From: Vallitalea guaymasensis
GTDB taxonomy: Bacteria; Bacillota; Clostridia; Lachnospirales; Vallitaleaceae
Length of the DNA stretch: 64,000 bases
Assembly: GCF_018141425.1 (NCBI RefSeq)
Contig: NZ_CP058561.1
Coordinates: forward strand, 3,968,001-4,032,000
Direction of reading: 5' to 3'
This document shows positions 56,824 through 64,000 of this stretch, piece after piece. The notes beneath the pieces were generated by a model. It was not told the origin of the DNA, ran no database searches, and saw only the letters and a program-made list of their open reading frames with translations. The position numbers and the translations under genes were made by a program. Position 1 is the stretch's first letter. Every line of letters starts with the position of its first letter.

Positions 56824-58578
56824 CTATAATGCCAAAAACTTATCAATATCTTTTTTAACTATCTCAAGAGAACTTCTCCAGAAATCAACATCATGAGAGT
56901 CGATATCCATGATAGCCAATACGTCTTTAACATCATTTTTACCTGTTGCTTCAAGAAGTTTATCATACTTAGGTAAGAAATCATTACCCATCTCAAGATA
57001 CTTAGCATATAAACCTTTTGCAAATAATAAACCAAAAGCATAAGGGAAGTTATAGAAATTAGCATCAAAATAATAATAGTGTGGTTTACAATTCCACATA
57101 TATGGATGTAATACATTATGGTCAAGTCCATCACCATAAGCTTCTTTTTGAGCCTCTAACATAATCTCTTTTAACTCATCCACTGATAATGAAGCATCTT
57201 TTCTCTTTTCAAATAAAGCTGTTTCAAATAAATAACGGCTATATATATCAACAATTGTTTGATTAGAACCCATGATATCAGTTTCCAAGATAACAAGAGC
57301 CTCTTCATCTGTTGCATTCTTAAGAGCCGCATTCATAACTATAGTCTCACAGAAAATAGAAGCAGTCTCAGCTATTGGCATTGGGTAATCACTATTCAAG
57401 CTTGTCTCATCTTTCAAGCAATCACCATGATATCCATGTCCAAGTTCATGAGCTAATGTAGTAACATCGTTAAGACTTCCAGAGAAGTTAGCCATGATCC
57501 TACTTTCTTTTATACAATGAAGATTACTGCAATAAGCCCCACCTATCTTACCTTCTCTAGGTTCTGCATCAATCCATCTGTTTTCAAATGCATTGTCAGC
57601 AAAATTACCAAGCTTATTACTGAAGGAGCTGAAGTTTTTAACAATAAAATCTCTTGCTTCTTCAAATGTATATGACATATCAACTTCACCTACTGGAGCG
57701 AATAAGTCATAGAATGGAAGAGAACCTTCATGTCCAAGCATCTTAGCTTTCTTCTTAAGATATTTATGGAAATGAGGTAAATATTCTTTTATAGCTGTCA
57801 TCATAGCATCTAGAGTTTCTTTATCCATTCTTGCACCAACAAGTGTCATATCAAGAGGAGACTCATAACCTCTTTTTTTAGCTATAGTGACAACTTCTCC
57901 TTTAATAGCATTAAGACAAGCTGCTGAAGACTGATCAATTTTTTCATATGCCTTTAACTCAGCTTCATAAGCTTTTTTCCTTTTTTCAGCTGATGGGTCA
58001 TAAGCATAATTTCTAATAACAGTCAAAGGTAATTTCTCATCTTCATAATCAACCAATAGTGAAGATGTAACAGTATCTTGTAACTTAGCCCAAGCATTAG
58101 AACCTGTATTTTGCATCTCAGCGATTAACTGCTCTTCTGCATCACTCAATAAATACTTTGATAATCTTTTGCTACTTTTGATAATGAATTCATGTTCTTT
58201 TAACATATCCGATGAAGCAATGATTTCATCAAGATTATCTAAATCACTGATCCATTTTTGAAACTTAACATCAATAATAGTTAGTTTAGGAAGGTAACTT
58301 TCTACTCTTTCCATTTGTTTTAGAGCTGTTACATTTTTAGTATCAACACTATAAATTAAATAACCATAATCATATAATCTGCTTATGCAATTCTCTATAT
58401 TGTTTTTGCTTTCCAGATATTTTTCAAGCTTATCTTTAGCATTATCAGTATCTGTAAAATTAGTATTTACAAAATCTGTAGTGTCTTTTATTAGTTTATC
58501 TACAAGCTGAAAGTCATTTTTTAATTCCTCACACTCAAAAGAAGTGTAAAGTTTGTCGAGATTCCATCTCATGTTCAT
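56824..58578 (-). CDS. pepF: Oligoendopeptidase F
   Basis: A 584-residue M3-family zinc peptidase that cuts short peptides in the cytoplasm. The zinc motif HELGH has His377, Glu378 and His381, followed by the third ligand Glu in the ETASIFCETI segment. The start ATG has AGGAGGGAAC upstream. No signal peptide. It is transcribed alone between the zinc-ribbon membrane protein and the Cys-rich gene. Confidence 0.95.
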   Translation of the reverse strand: MNMRWNLDKLYTSFECEELKNDFQLVDKLIKDTTDFVNTNFTDTDNAKDKLEKYLESKNNIENCISRLYDYGYLIYSVDTKNVTALKQMERVESYLPKLTIIDVKFQKWISDLDNLDEIIASSDMLKEHEFIIKSSKRLSKYLLSDAEEQLIAEMQNTGSNAWAKLQDTVTSSLLVDYEDEKLPLTVIRNYAYDPSAEKRKKAYEAELKAYEKIDQSSAACLNAIKGEVVTIAKKRGYESPLDMTLVGARMDKETLDAMMTAIKEYLPHFHKYLKKKAKMLGHEGSLPFYDLFAPVGEVDMSYTFEEARDFIVKNFSSFSNKLGNFADNAFENRWIDAEPREGKIGGAYCSNLHCIKESRIMANFSGSLNDVTTLAHELGHGYHGDCLKDETSLNSDYPMPIAETASIFCETIVMNAALKNATDEEALVILETDIMGSNQTIVDIYSRYLFETALFEKRKDASLSVDELKEIMLEAQKEAYGDGLDHNVLHPYMWNCKPHYYYFDANFYNFPYAFGLLFAKGLYAKYLEMGNDFLPKYDKLLEATGKNDVKDVLAIMDIDSHDVDFWRSSLEIVKKDIDKFLAL

Positions 58579-58731
58579 ATTTGTTCCCTCCTAGATATAA
58601 ATTTTCATTAGAACTATTATGTATTATAACAGTTATACCCTCCTAACAATCTAATTCTAACACAAAATATCATTTTTTCTATAACAATTTGGAAAATAAT
58701 TGAATTATTTTCATAAACTAATGTTTTTTTA

Positions 58732-58760
58732 TTGATAGGTAAACAAGCCTCTAGTATAAT
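58732..58760 (+). promoter_or_regulatory. Promoter upstream of 58799-59644
   Basis: TTGATA (58732-58737), 17 bases, TATAAT (58755-58760). It lies 38 bases before the start codon. Confidence 0.75.
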
Positions 58761-58798
58761 AACAATAGAACAATTAATTAAAAGAGGAGGAACAATAT

Positions 58799-59644
58799 AT
58801 GCCATGGTGTCCAAAATGTAAATGTGAATATGAAGAAGGTGTCAAACTATGTGCAGATTGTAAAATTGAGCTAGTGGACAGCTTAGAAGATATTATTGAG
58901 TGGAAGCCATTAATAAAGACAACTGAGGAAGAACAAATTATTCAAGTAAAAGAATATCTAGAATACAGCGGCATAAAAGATGTAAAATACGAAAAAATTC
59001 AAGACGAAGATGGAGAGGAAGAAAATCAATACTACTATGCTATCTTTGTCACCGAAAAAGAACTAGAAGAATCAATAAAATTTCTAAAAGGTTACATGCT
59101 TACAAAAGCAGAAGAAAAAAAGGAACAAGAAAACGAAGAAGATGATGAAGAAGAAGAAATAACCAATGAGTACGAAACAGAAAACTATAACGACGATACA
59201 GCCTTAAAAGACCTAAAATCAAGTGTCTATACATTTGGAGTAATCGGTGCGGCCCTCGTAGTAGTAAGTATCCTATCTTTATTGGAAGTTATAGCAATCA
59301 ACTTTAGCAACAAATATTTATTCTCTGGCTTACTACTAGCAATAGGTATAGCATTTGTCATAGTAGCAATAAACAGCGCAAAAAGAATTGGCAACGAATC
59401 AAATAAAATAACTAATAGAGATAATGACATCAACAAAATAATAGAATGGTTCGGAGACAACTACAATCTGGATGATTTTGCTGACAAATATGAATTGAAC
59501 TTTGAAGACTTGGATGAAGGAGCTATCTATTACTTGGTAATGGATAAACTAAAATTAATTATCAGTAACCAATTTGTAGAAATGGACAAAAAGATAATCA
59601 ATACTGCTTCTGAGATTATATATGAAAAAATGAACACACAATAG
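58799..59644 (+). CDS. Zinc-ribbon membrane protein with acidic linker
   Basis: A 281-residue protein. An N-terminal zinc ribbon (PWCPKCKCEYEEGVKLCADCKIEL) is followed by a ligand-like domain of about 80 residues (TTEEEQIIQVKEYLEYSGI...), resembling the DUF2007-type region, then a strongly acidic linker (about 108-135). Two membrane helices lie at about 143-165 and 178-198, and a helical C-terminal part follows. AGAGGAGG precedes the ATG. The function is unknown; it may sense a protein or a metal at the membrane. Confidence 0.65.
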   Translation: MPWCPKCKCEYEEGVKLCADCKIELVDSLEDIIEWKPLIKTTEEEQIIQVKEYLEYSGIKDVKYEKIQDEDGEEENQYYYAIFVTEKELEESIKFLKGYMLTKAEEKKEQENEEDDEEEEITNEYETENYNDDTALKDLKSSVYTFGVIGAALVVVSILSLLEVIAINFSNKYLFSGLLLAIGIAFVIVAINSAKRIGNESNKITNRDNDINKIIEWFGDNYNLDDFADKYELNFEDLDEGAIYYLVMDKLKLIISNQFVEMDKKIINTASEIIYEKMNTQ

Positions 59645-59667
59645 TAAAAGGTTGGAGGAGTGGTATA

Positions 59668-60828
59668 TTGAACGATTTATCTTTTGAACTTGGAACATAT
59701 GTTACAGAACTTAGACGTTATTTCCACCAAAACCCAGAGTTGAGCCTAAACGAATATAACACTAACAAAAAGATTATTCAAGAACTAGAATCCATAGGAG
59801 TTCCTTACTATACTATTTGTAAGACAGGAGTTGTAGCAACCATTCAAGGCAAACCCGGAAAAACTGTTGCCCTACGAGCAGATATTGATGCACTCCCTAT
59901 AGAAGAAAAAAATGATATCAGCTATAAGTCTAAAACTAAAGGCTTAATGCATGCATGCGGACATGATGCTCATACCGCCATGTTACTTGGTGCCGTAAAA
60001 ATTCTAAACGAAAATAAAGACAATATTAATGGTTCCATAAAAATAATCTTTCAACCCGCAGAAGAAACTGGTGAAGCAACCCAAGATATAGTCGCAACTG
60101 GCATATTAAACAATGTAGACTCTATATTCGCTATTCATGTCATCACTGATCTTCCAACTGGAAAAATATCAATTGAAAGCGGTCCACGTATGGCAGGTGT
60201 CGACGACTTCACTATAACAATAACAGGATCTGGAGGACACGGAGCACTACCTCATCTAGGTACCGATGCTATCGTAGCTGCCTCTAATCTTGTAGTCAAT
60301 TTACAGGAAATAATATCCCGTGAAATCAATCCATTAGACTCAGCAGTAATAACTATCGGAAAATTCGACGCTGGAGTCAAAGCAAATATTCTAGCCTCAA
60401 AGGCTGTCCTATATGGCTGCCTAAGATCCTTTAGCGTTGACACAAGAGATTACTGTAAACAAGCATTACTTAGAATAGCTACAAATACAGCACAAATGTA
60501 TAATACATCAGCAACTATTAACTATACCAAATCTCTACTACCTGTAATCAATGACATATATTGTAGTGAAATAGCCAAAAAAGCAGTAAAAAAAATAGCA
60601 GGCGAACAAGCACTAACCCTAAAACCAAAAATGACAGCCTCCGAAGACTTCTCCCGCTACTTAGAACAAGTCCCAGGAGTTTTCGCTTTCTTAGGAGTTT
60701 GTGACGGAACCCCCAACACATCCTACCCACTTCATCACGACTGCTTCCAAATTGACGAAAAAGCACTACAACTTGGCAGCAAACTATACGCACAATACGC
60801 CCTACAATTTCTATCAAACACCAAATGA
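59668..60828 (+). CDS. M20 family amidohydrolase/peptidase
   Basis: A 386-residue enzyme of the M20D aminoacylase/amidohydrolase family (hippurate-hydrolase-like). Metal-ligand motifs MHACGHDAHTA and PAEETGEATQ, then HGALPHLGTDAIVA, are all present. It starts at TTG 59668, with GGAGGAG 7 bases upstream, 23 bases after the preceding gene. The usual substrates are N-acyl amino acids; the exact one cannot be chosen. No transporter is adjacent. Confidence 0.9.
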   Translation: MNDLSFELGTYVTELRRYFHQNPELSLNEYNTNKKIIQELESIGVPYYTICKTGVVATIQGKPGKTVALRADIDALPIEEKNDISYKSKTKGLMHACGHDAHTAMLLGAVKILNENKDNINGSIKIIFQPAEETGEATQDIVATGILNNVDSIFAIHVITDLPTGKISIESGPRMAGVDDFTITITGSGGHGALPHLGTDAIVAASNLVVNLQEIISREINPLDSAVITIGKFDAGVKANILASKAVLYGCLRSFSVDTRDYCKQALLRIATNTAQMYNTSATINYTKSLLPVINDIYCSEIAKKAVKKIAGEQALTLKPKMTASEDFSRYLEQVPGVFAFLGVCDGTPNTSYPLHHDCFQIDEKALQLGSKLYAQYALQFLSNTK

Positions 60829-60908
60829 GATAATTCAACAGGAATTTGTTAATAGGTTACATATTATAGATACTATGTTCTCAACGAACAAACGACATAT
60901 TCTCCGAA

Positions 60909-60982
60909 GGGTATAAGGGATTAGAATAACGCAGACCGATCGCTTCCCAGAGTAAGGCAAGTTATTCTAATCCCTTATACCC
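60909..60982. repeat. Perfect 22-bp inverted repeat with GC-rich 30-base loop
   Basis: Arms at 60909-60930 and 60961-60982 are exact complements. The 30-base loop (60931-60960) is more GC-rich than its surroundings. It lies between the converging M20 gene and LysR gene. No T-run follows on either side, so it is not a classical terminator. It may be a repeated structured element; copies elsewhere in the genome would tell. Confidence 0.7.
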
Positions 60983-61015
60983 TGACCCATTTGTACCATC
61001 TATTACCACCCCCAG

Positions 61016-61900
61016 CTACTCTAAAATAAAATCAATAAACTTCCTCCCCGCAATGGACAACGGAATATTCTTCTTACTAACTATCCCAAGACTTCTCTCA
61101 TTCAACACCTCCCTAGTCTTTATCTCAAAAACATCCTTCAATAACTCCTCATCCATACAATAATCCGGAACCAAAGAAATCCCAAGATTAATCTTAGCCA
61201 ACTCAACTAGCAAATCAATACTAGTAAGCTCTATCTCAGGAGACAAAACAAGCCCCTTAGACTCAAAAACCCCATTAATATACTGACTAGTTGTAGTATT
61301 CTTCTCCAACATCAATAGAGGATACTTAATCAATTCTTTCAAAGACACCCTTTTACCCTTTAGCTCTTCAAAATCATTCCCACCAATAAAAATATCACTG
61401 AACTTATAAAACTCCCTAACCTCCATAGAACTACCAATATTCTTGTTAGGAAGATTAGTAACAATAAAATCCACACTACCTTGCTTTAACAAATCCACAC
61501 ATTTGATTGATGTTCTATTAGTGACCTGTAGATGAATATTAGGATAAACCGAATGGAATTTCTTGAAATAAGGTAAAAGAATATATTTACAAATAGTATC
61601 ACTGGCACCTATATGAATCTTTCCTTGATTAAGACTCCTTGTCTCCATTATGTTATTCTCACCATTATGAATTAGATTAATAGCTGGTTCAATGTGCTGT
61701 AACAAAAGACTCCCTTCATGAGTAAGAGTCACCCTTTTGGTATTGCGATTGAACAAAGTTGTATTAAGATTCTTTTCAAGAGTTTTAATAGATTGACTAA
61801 CTGCCGATTGAGAAATAAAGAGCTTAGTAGATGCTTCAGAAAAACTTAAAGTAGTAGCTACATAATAAAAAACTTTGTAAAGCTCCAGATTAATATTCAT
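61016..61900 (-). CDS. LysR family transcriptional regulator
   Basis: A 294-residue regulator. The N-terminal winged helix (about 1-60; FSEASTKLFISQSAVSQSIKTLEKNL) is complete, and the substrate-binding domain (about 90-294) starts KIHIGASDTICKYILLPYF. It is divergent from purL, with a 22-bp palindrome between them, and convergent with the M20 gene. It probably controls a neighbour, but the effector is unknown. AAGGAGAATTAATAA precedes the ATG. Confidence 0.9.
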   Translation of the reverse strand: MNINLELYKVFYYVATTLSFSEASTKLFISQSAVSQSIKTLEKNLNTTLFNRNTKRVTLTHEGSLLLQHIEPAINLIHNGENNIMETRSLNQGKIHIGASDTICKYILLPYFKKFHSVYPNIHLQVTNRTSIKCVDLLKQGSVDFIVTNLPNKNIGSSMEVREFYKFSDIFIGGNDFEELKGKRVSLKELIKYPLLMLEKNTTTSQYINGVFESKGLVLSPEIELTSIDLLVELAKINLGISLVPDYCMDEELLKDVFEIKTREVLNERSLGIVSKKNIPLSIAGRKFIDFILE

Positions 61901-61930
61901 TTATTAATTCTCCTTATAAGTGATATTAGT

Positions 61931-61952
61931 ATTATTAATTTTACTTAATAAT
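61931..61952. promoter_or_regulatory. LysR-type palindromic operator candidate
   Basis: ATTATTAA-6-TTAATAAT (61931-61938 and 61945-61952) is a perfect inverted repeat in the 100-base region between the LysR gene and purL, and contains the T-N11-A pattern of LysR-type sites. It may regulate the LysR gene itself. Confidence 0.55.
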
Positions 61953-62000
61953 CATAGCATGGTATTATTATAATGTAAATAGAAACCGTAGGAGGTTATT

Positions 62001-64000
62001 ATGAATACAATTAGAAGAGTTTTCGTTGAGAAAAAAATCGGATGTAATACAGAAGCAAAACATTTGCTTAATGATCTTAGAAATAATTTGTCTTTAGATA
62101 GTTTAGATAACGTAAGAATAGTAAATCGCTATGATGTAGCCCATGTAACAGATGAAGCTTATAAAAGCGCTCTGAATACTATATTTTCAGAGCCACAAGT
62201 AGATATATTATCAGAAGAAGTTATGAATCTTAATAACAAAGAAACAGCTTTTGCAGTAGAATACCTGCCTGGACAATATGATCAGAGAGCAGACCAAGCT
62301 GCCAGTTGTATCAAAATACTAAATGCAGACGAAAGTCCTGTAGTTAGAGTAGCAAAAGTAATTGTTCTACAAGGAAATATTAGCGACAAAGACTTATCAA
62401 GAGTAAAAAAATATTATATCAATCCAGTTGACTCAAGAGAAGCACAACTTGATAAACCAAAAACTCTAGAATTGGAATTCGATATTCCAAAGACTGTTCC
62501 TTATATAGATGGATTCATATCCATGAATGAAGAGCAGATAGGAGAACTGTGGAAACAACTAGGACTTGCTATGAGTACCCCTGACTTATTATTTACTAGG
62601 GAATATTTTGCTAACGTAGAAAAAAGAAATCCAACTATTACAGAAATTAGAGTTTTAGATACTTATTGGTCAGATCATTGTAGACATACAACATTCTTGA
62701 CAGCTATTGAGAATGTTACTTTTGAAGATGGAAAATATAATGAGCCTGTACAATCAACATACAAAAAATATTTAGAAGACAGAAAAGCAGTTTTAGGAGA
62801 TAAAGCAGATAAAAAAGATGTATGCCTAATGGATATAGCATTACTTGCAATGAAAAAGCTAAGAGTAGATGGACTCTTAGATGATTTAGAAGTATCTGAG
62901 GAAATCAATGCTTGTAGTATTGTGGTAGATGTAGATGTTGATGGTAAAGATGAAGAATGGCTGGTTATGTTCAAAAATGAAACTCATAACCATCCAACAG
63001 AGATTGAACCATTTGGTGGAGCCGCAACTTGTCTTGGAGGAGCAATCAGAGACCCATTGTCAGGACGTTCATATGTTTATCAAGCAATGAGGGTTACAGG
63101 TTCAGGAGATCCAAGGACTTCACTTGACAAAACATTACCCGGGAAATTATCACAGAAAAAAATAGCATCAGAAAGTTCTCATGGTTATAGCTCTTACGGT
63201 AATCAGATAGGACTTGCAACTGGTAAGGTTCATGAAATATATCATCCTAATTATGTTGCAAAACACATGGAAATAGGCGCTGTCATTGCAGCAGCTCCAA
63301 GAGAAAATGTTATAAGAGAAACTTCTGATGAAGGAGATATAATAATACTATTAGGTGGAAGAACAGGTAGAGATGGTTGTGGTGGAGCAACAGGTTCATC
63401 AAAAGAGCATACTGAAGATTCCATCCATACTTGTGGTGCTGAAGTACAAAAAGGAAATCCACCAACAGAAAGAAAGATTCAACGTTTGTTTAGAGACAAA
63501 AAAGTAAGTAATATGATAAAAAAATGTAATGATTTTGGAGCAGGTGGAGTATCAGTTGCTATAGGTGAATTAGCAGATGGTCTTATTATTGATCTAGATA
63601 AAGTTCCTAAAAAATATGCAGGTCTTGATGGAACAGAACTTGCTATATCAGAGTCACAAGAAAGAATGGCTGTAGTTGTTGATAAAAATTCTGTTAATGA
63701 GTTCATTGCTTGTGCTAATAAAGAAAACTTGGAAGCTGTTGTTGTTGCCAATGTAACAAAAGAAAAAAGATTAGTGATGAATTGGAACGGAAACAGTATT
63801 GTAGATATCAGTAGAGATTTCTTAGATACCAATGGAGCAAAAGCAACAACAGATGTACATGTTCTATCACCAATACAAGAAAATAATTATTTTGTTCAAA
63901 AAGAAGAAAAAGAAGATACAGTTAAAGATAAATGGCTTGATATAATGGCAGATATCAATGTTGCATCCCAAAAGGGATTAGTAGAAAAATTTGATAGTTC
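62001..64000 (+). CDS. purL: Phosphoribosylformylglycinamidine synthase, long form (partial)
   Basis: Purine enzyme that converts FGAR and glutamine to FGAM. The gene begins at ATG 62001 with GGAGG 5 bases upstream and runs off the right edge, so 666 residues are seen. The motifs TYWSDHCRHTTF, NETHNHPTEIEPFGGAATC, GGRTGRDGCGGATGSS and DFGAGGVSVAIGEL match PurL. The N-terminal region resembles the single-chain (large) PurL, which would later carry a glutaminase domain; the missing part cannot show that. It lies about 29 kb from the pur operon and behind no PurBox that I could find. Confidence 0.94.
   Translation, partial: MNTIRRVFVEKKIGCNTEAKHLLNDLRNNLSLDSLDNVRIVNRYDVAHVTDEAYKSALNTIFSEPQVDILSEEVMNLNNKETAFAVEYLPGQYDQRADQAASCIKILNADESPVVRVAKVIVLQGNISDKDLSRVKKYYINPVDSREAQLDKPKTLELEFDIPKTVPYIDGFISMNEEQIGELWKQLGLAMSTPDLLFTREYFANVEKRNPTITEIRVLDTYWSDHCRHTTFLTAIENVTFEDGKYNEPVQSTYKKYLEDRKAVLGDKADKKDVCLMDIALLAMKKLRVDGLLDDLEVSEEINACSIVVDVDVDGKDEEWLVMFKNETHNHPTEIEPFGGAATCLGGAIRDPLSGRSYVYQAMRVTGSGDPRTSLDKTLPGKLSQKKIASESSHGYSSYGNQIGLATGKVHEIYHPNYVAKHMEIGAVIAAAPRENVIRETSDEGDIIILLGGRTGRDGCGGATGSSKEHTEDSIHTCGAEVQKGNPPTERKIQRLFRDKKVSNMIKKCNDFGAGGVSVAIGELADGLIIDLDKVPKKYAGLDGTELAISESQERMAVVVDKNSVNEFIACANKENLEAVVVANVTKEKRLVMNWNGNSIVDISRDFLDTNGAKATTDVHVLSPIQENNYFVQKEEKEDTVKDKWLDIMADINVASQKGLVEKFDS

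Noticed and set aside
58617-58814. Minus-strand frame upstream of pepF
   Set aside because: It overlaps the promoter and start of the zinc-ribbon gene and shows no ribosome site or recognisable family.
60909-60982. Integron-type attC site reading of the 22-bp inverted repeat
   Set aside because: The arms end in GTT/AAC-like bases, but the bulges and core-site layout of attC are missing and no integrase is near.
1-64000. tRNA, rRNA, CRISPR arrays, transposase or phage genes
   Set aside because: None seen: no CCA-ended cloverleaf regions, no evenly spaced repeats and no recognisable integrase, transposase or phage structural protein.

Overview
The window is low-GC DNA from an endospore-forming member of the Clostridia. 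The spore germination operon, mcsA-mcsB-clpC, pepF, ECF-type vitamin transporters, a T-box leader, and AT-rich promoters with GGAGG-type ribosome sites all point that way. Several short conserved proteins (53042-53455, 25378-26037) look like families I associate with Lachnospirales, but the sequence alone does not fix a genus. There are no rRNA, tRNA, CRISPR, phage or transposase genes. The window reads as an ordinary chromosomal segment.

Layout. 1-4064: spore germinant receptor operon (end of a possible C subunit, A subunit, small two-helix protein, two tandem B-subunit permeases). 4217-5071: two small membrane proteins. 5172-7482: divergent pair of an ECF S component and a MocR-type regulator whose usual PLP lysine is a threonine. 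7651-9475: a degenerate receiver/zinc-ribbon protein and two DUF4230-type membrane-anchored proteins. 9953-11440: chemoreceptor with a membrane-embedded sensor. 11594-14306: a tryptophan T-box leader with two successive antiterminator/terminator modules, then trpB and trpS. 14420-21838: YesMN-type two-component system and the mglBAC galactose/glucose importer. 22031-26037: zinc-ribbon membrane protein, PAP2 phosphatase, M29-like aminopeptidase, membrane-anchored protein. 26110-33178: purKECFMND operon behind a PurBox-like operator; purL begins separately at 62001 and runs off the window. 33321-36100: SH3-like protein, DegV, NERD protein. 36189-37466: secreted zinc phospholipase C. 38335-45597: LacI-regulated ribose-type operon (lacI-rbsD-btpA-rbsK-rbsA-rbsC-rbsB) with three copies of one operator. 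45619-46492: TPP riboswitch and thiT. 47177-48704: ccdA and a thioredoxin-like lipoprotein. 48851-55900: mcsA-mcsB-clpC, a small protein, a WecA/TagO-type transferase and radA. 56180-60828: a Cys-rich protein, pepF, a zinc-ribbon membrane protein and an M20 hydrolase. 61016-64000: LysR regulator divergent from purL.

The main themes are nutrient import (galactose, ribose-like sugar, thiamine, a probable vitamin), purine synthesis and protein quality control. RNA-level control is rich: T-box, TPP switch with a Shine-Dalgarno-sequestering hairpin, intra-operon hairpins before binding-protein genes, and a hairpin between a ribosome site and its start codon at 40074-40132. Several intergenic spaces hold long perfect inverted repeats. 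One family (ends GGGGCTGTCGGATAATA) recurs, both as terminators and as a 108-bp MITE-like element. I found no clear new multi-gene defence or mobile system. The strongest unusual signals are the dual-platform T-box, the Lys-to-Thr MocR regulator, the hairpin-bridged start of btpA, and the small ORF after mglC with no standard start codon.
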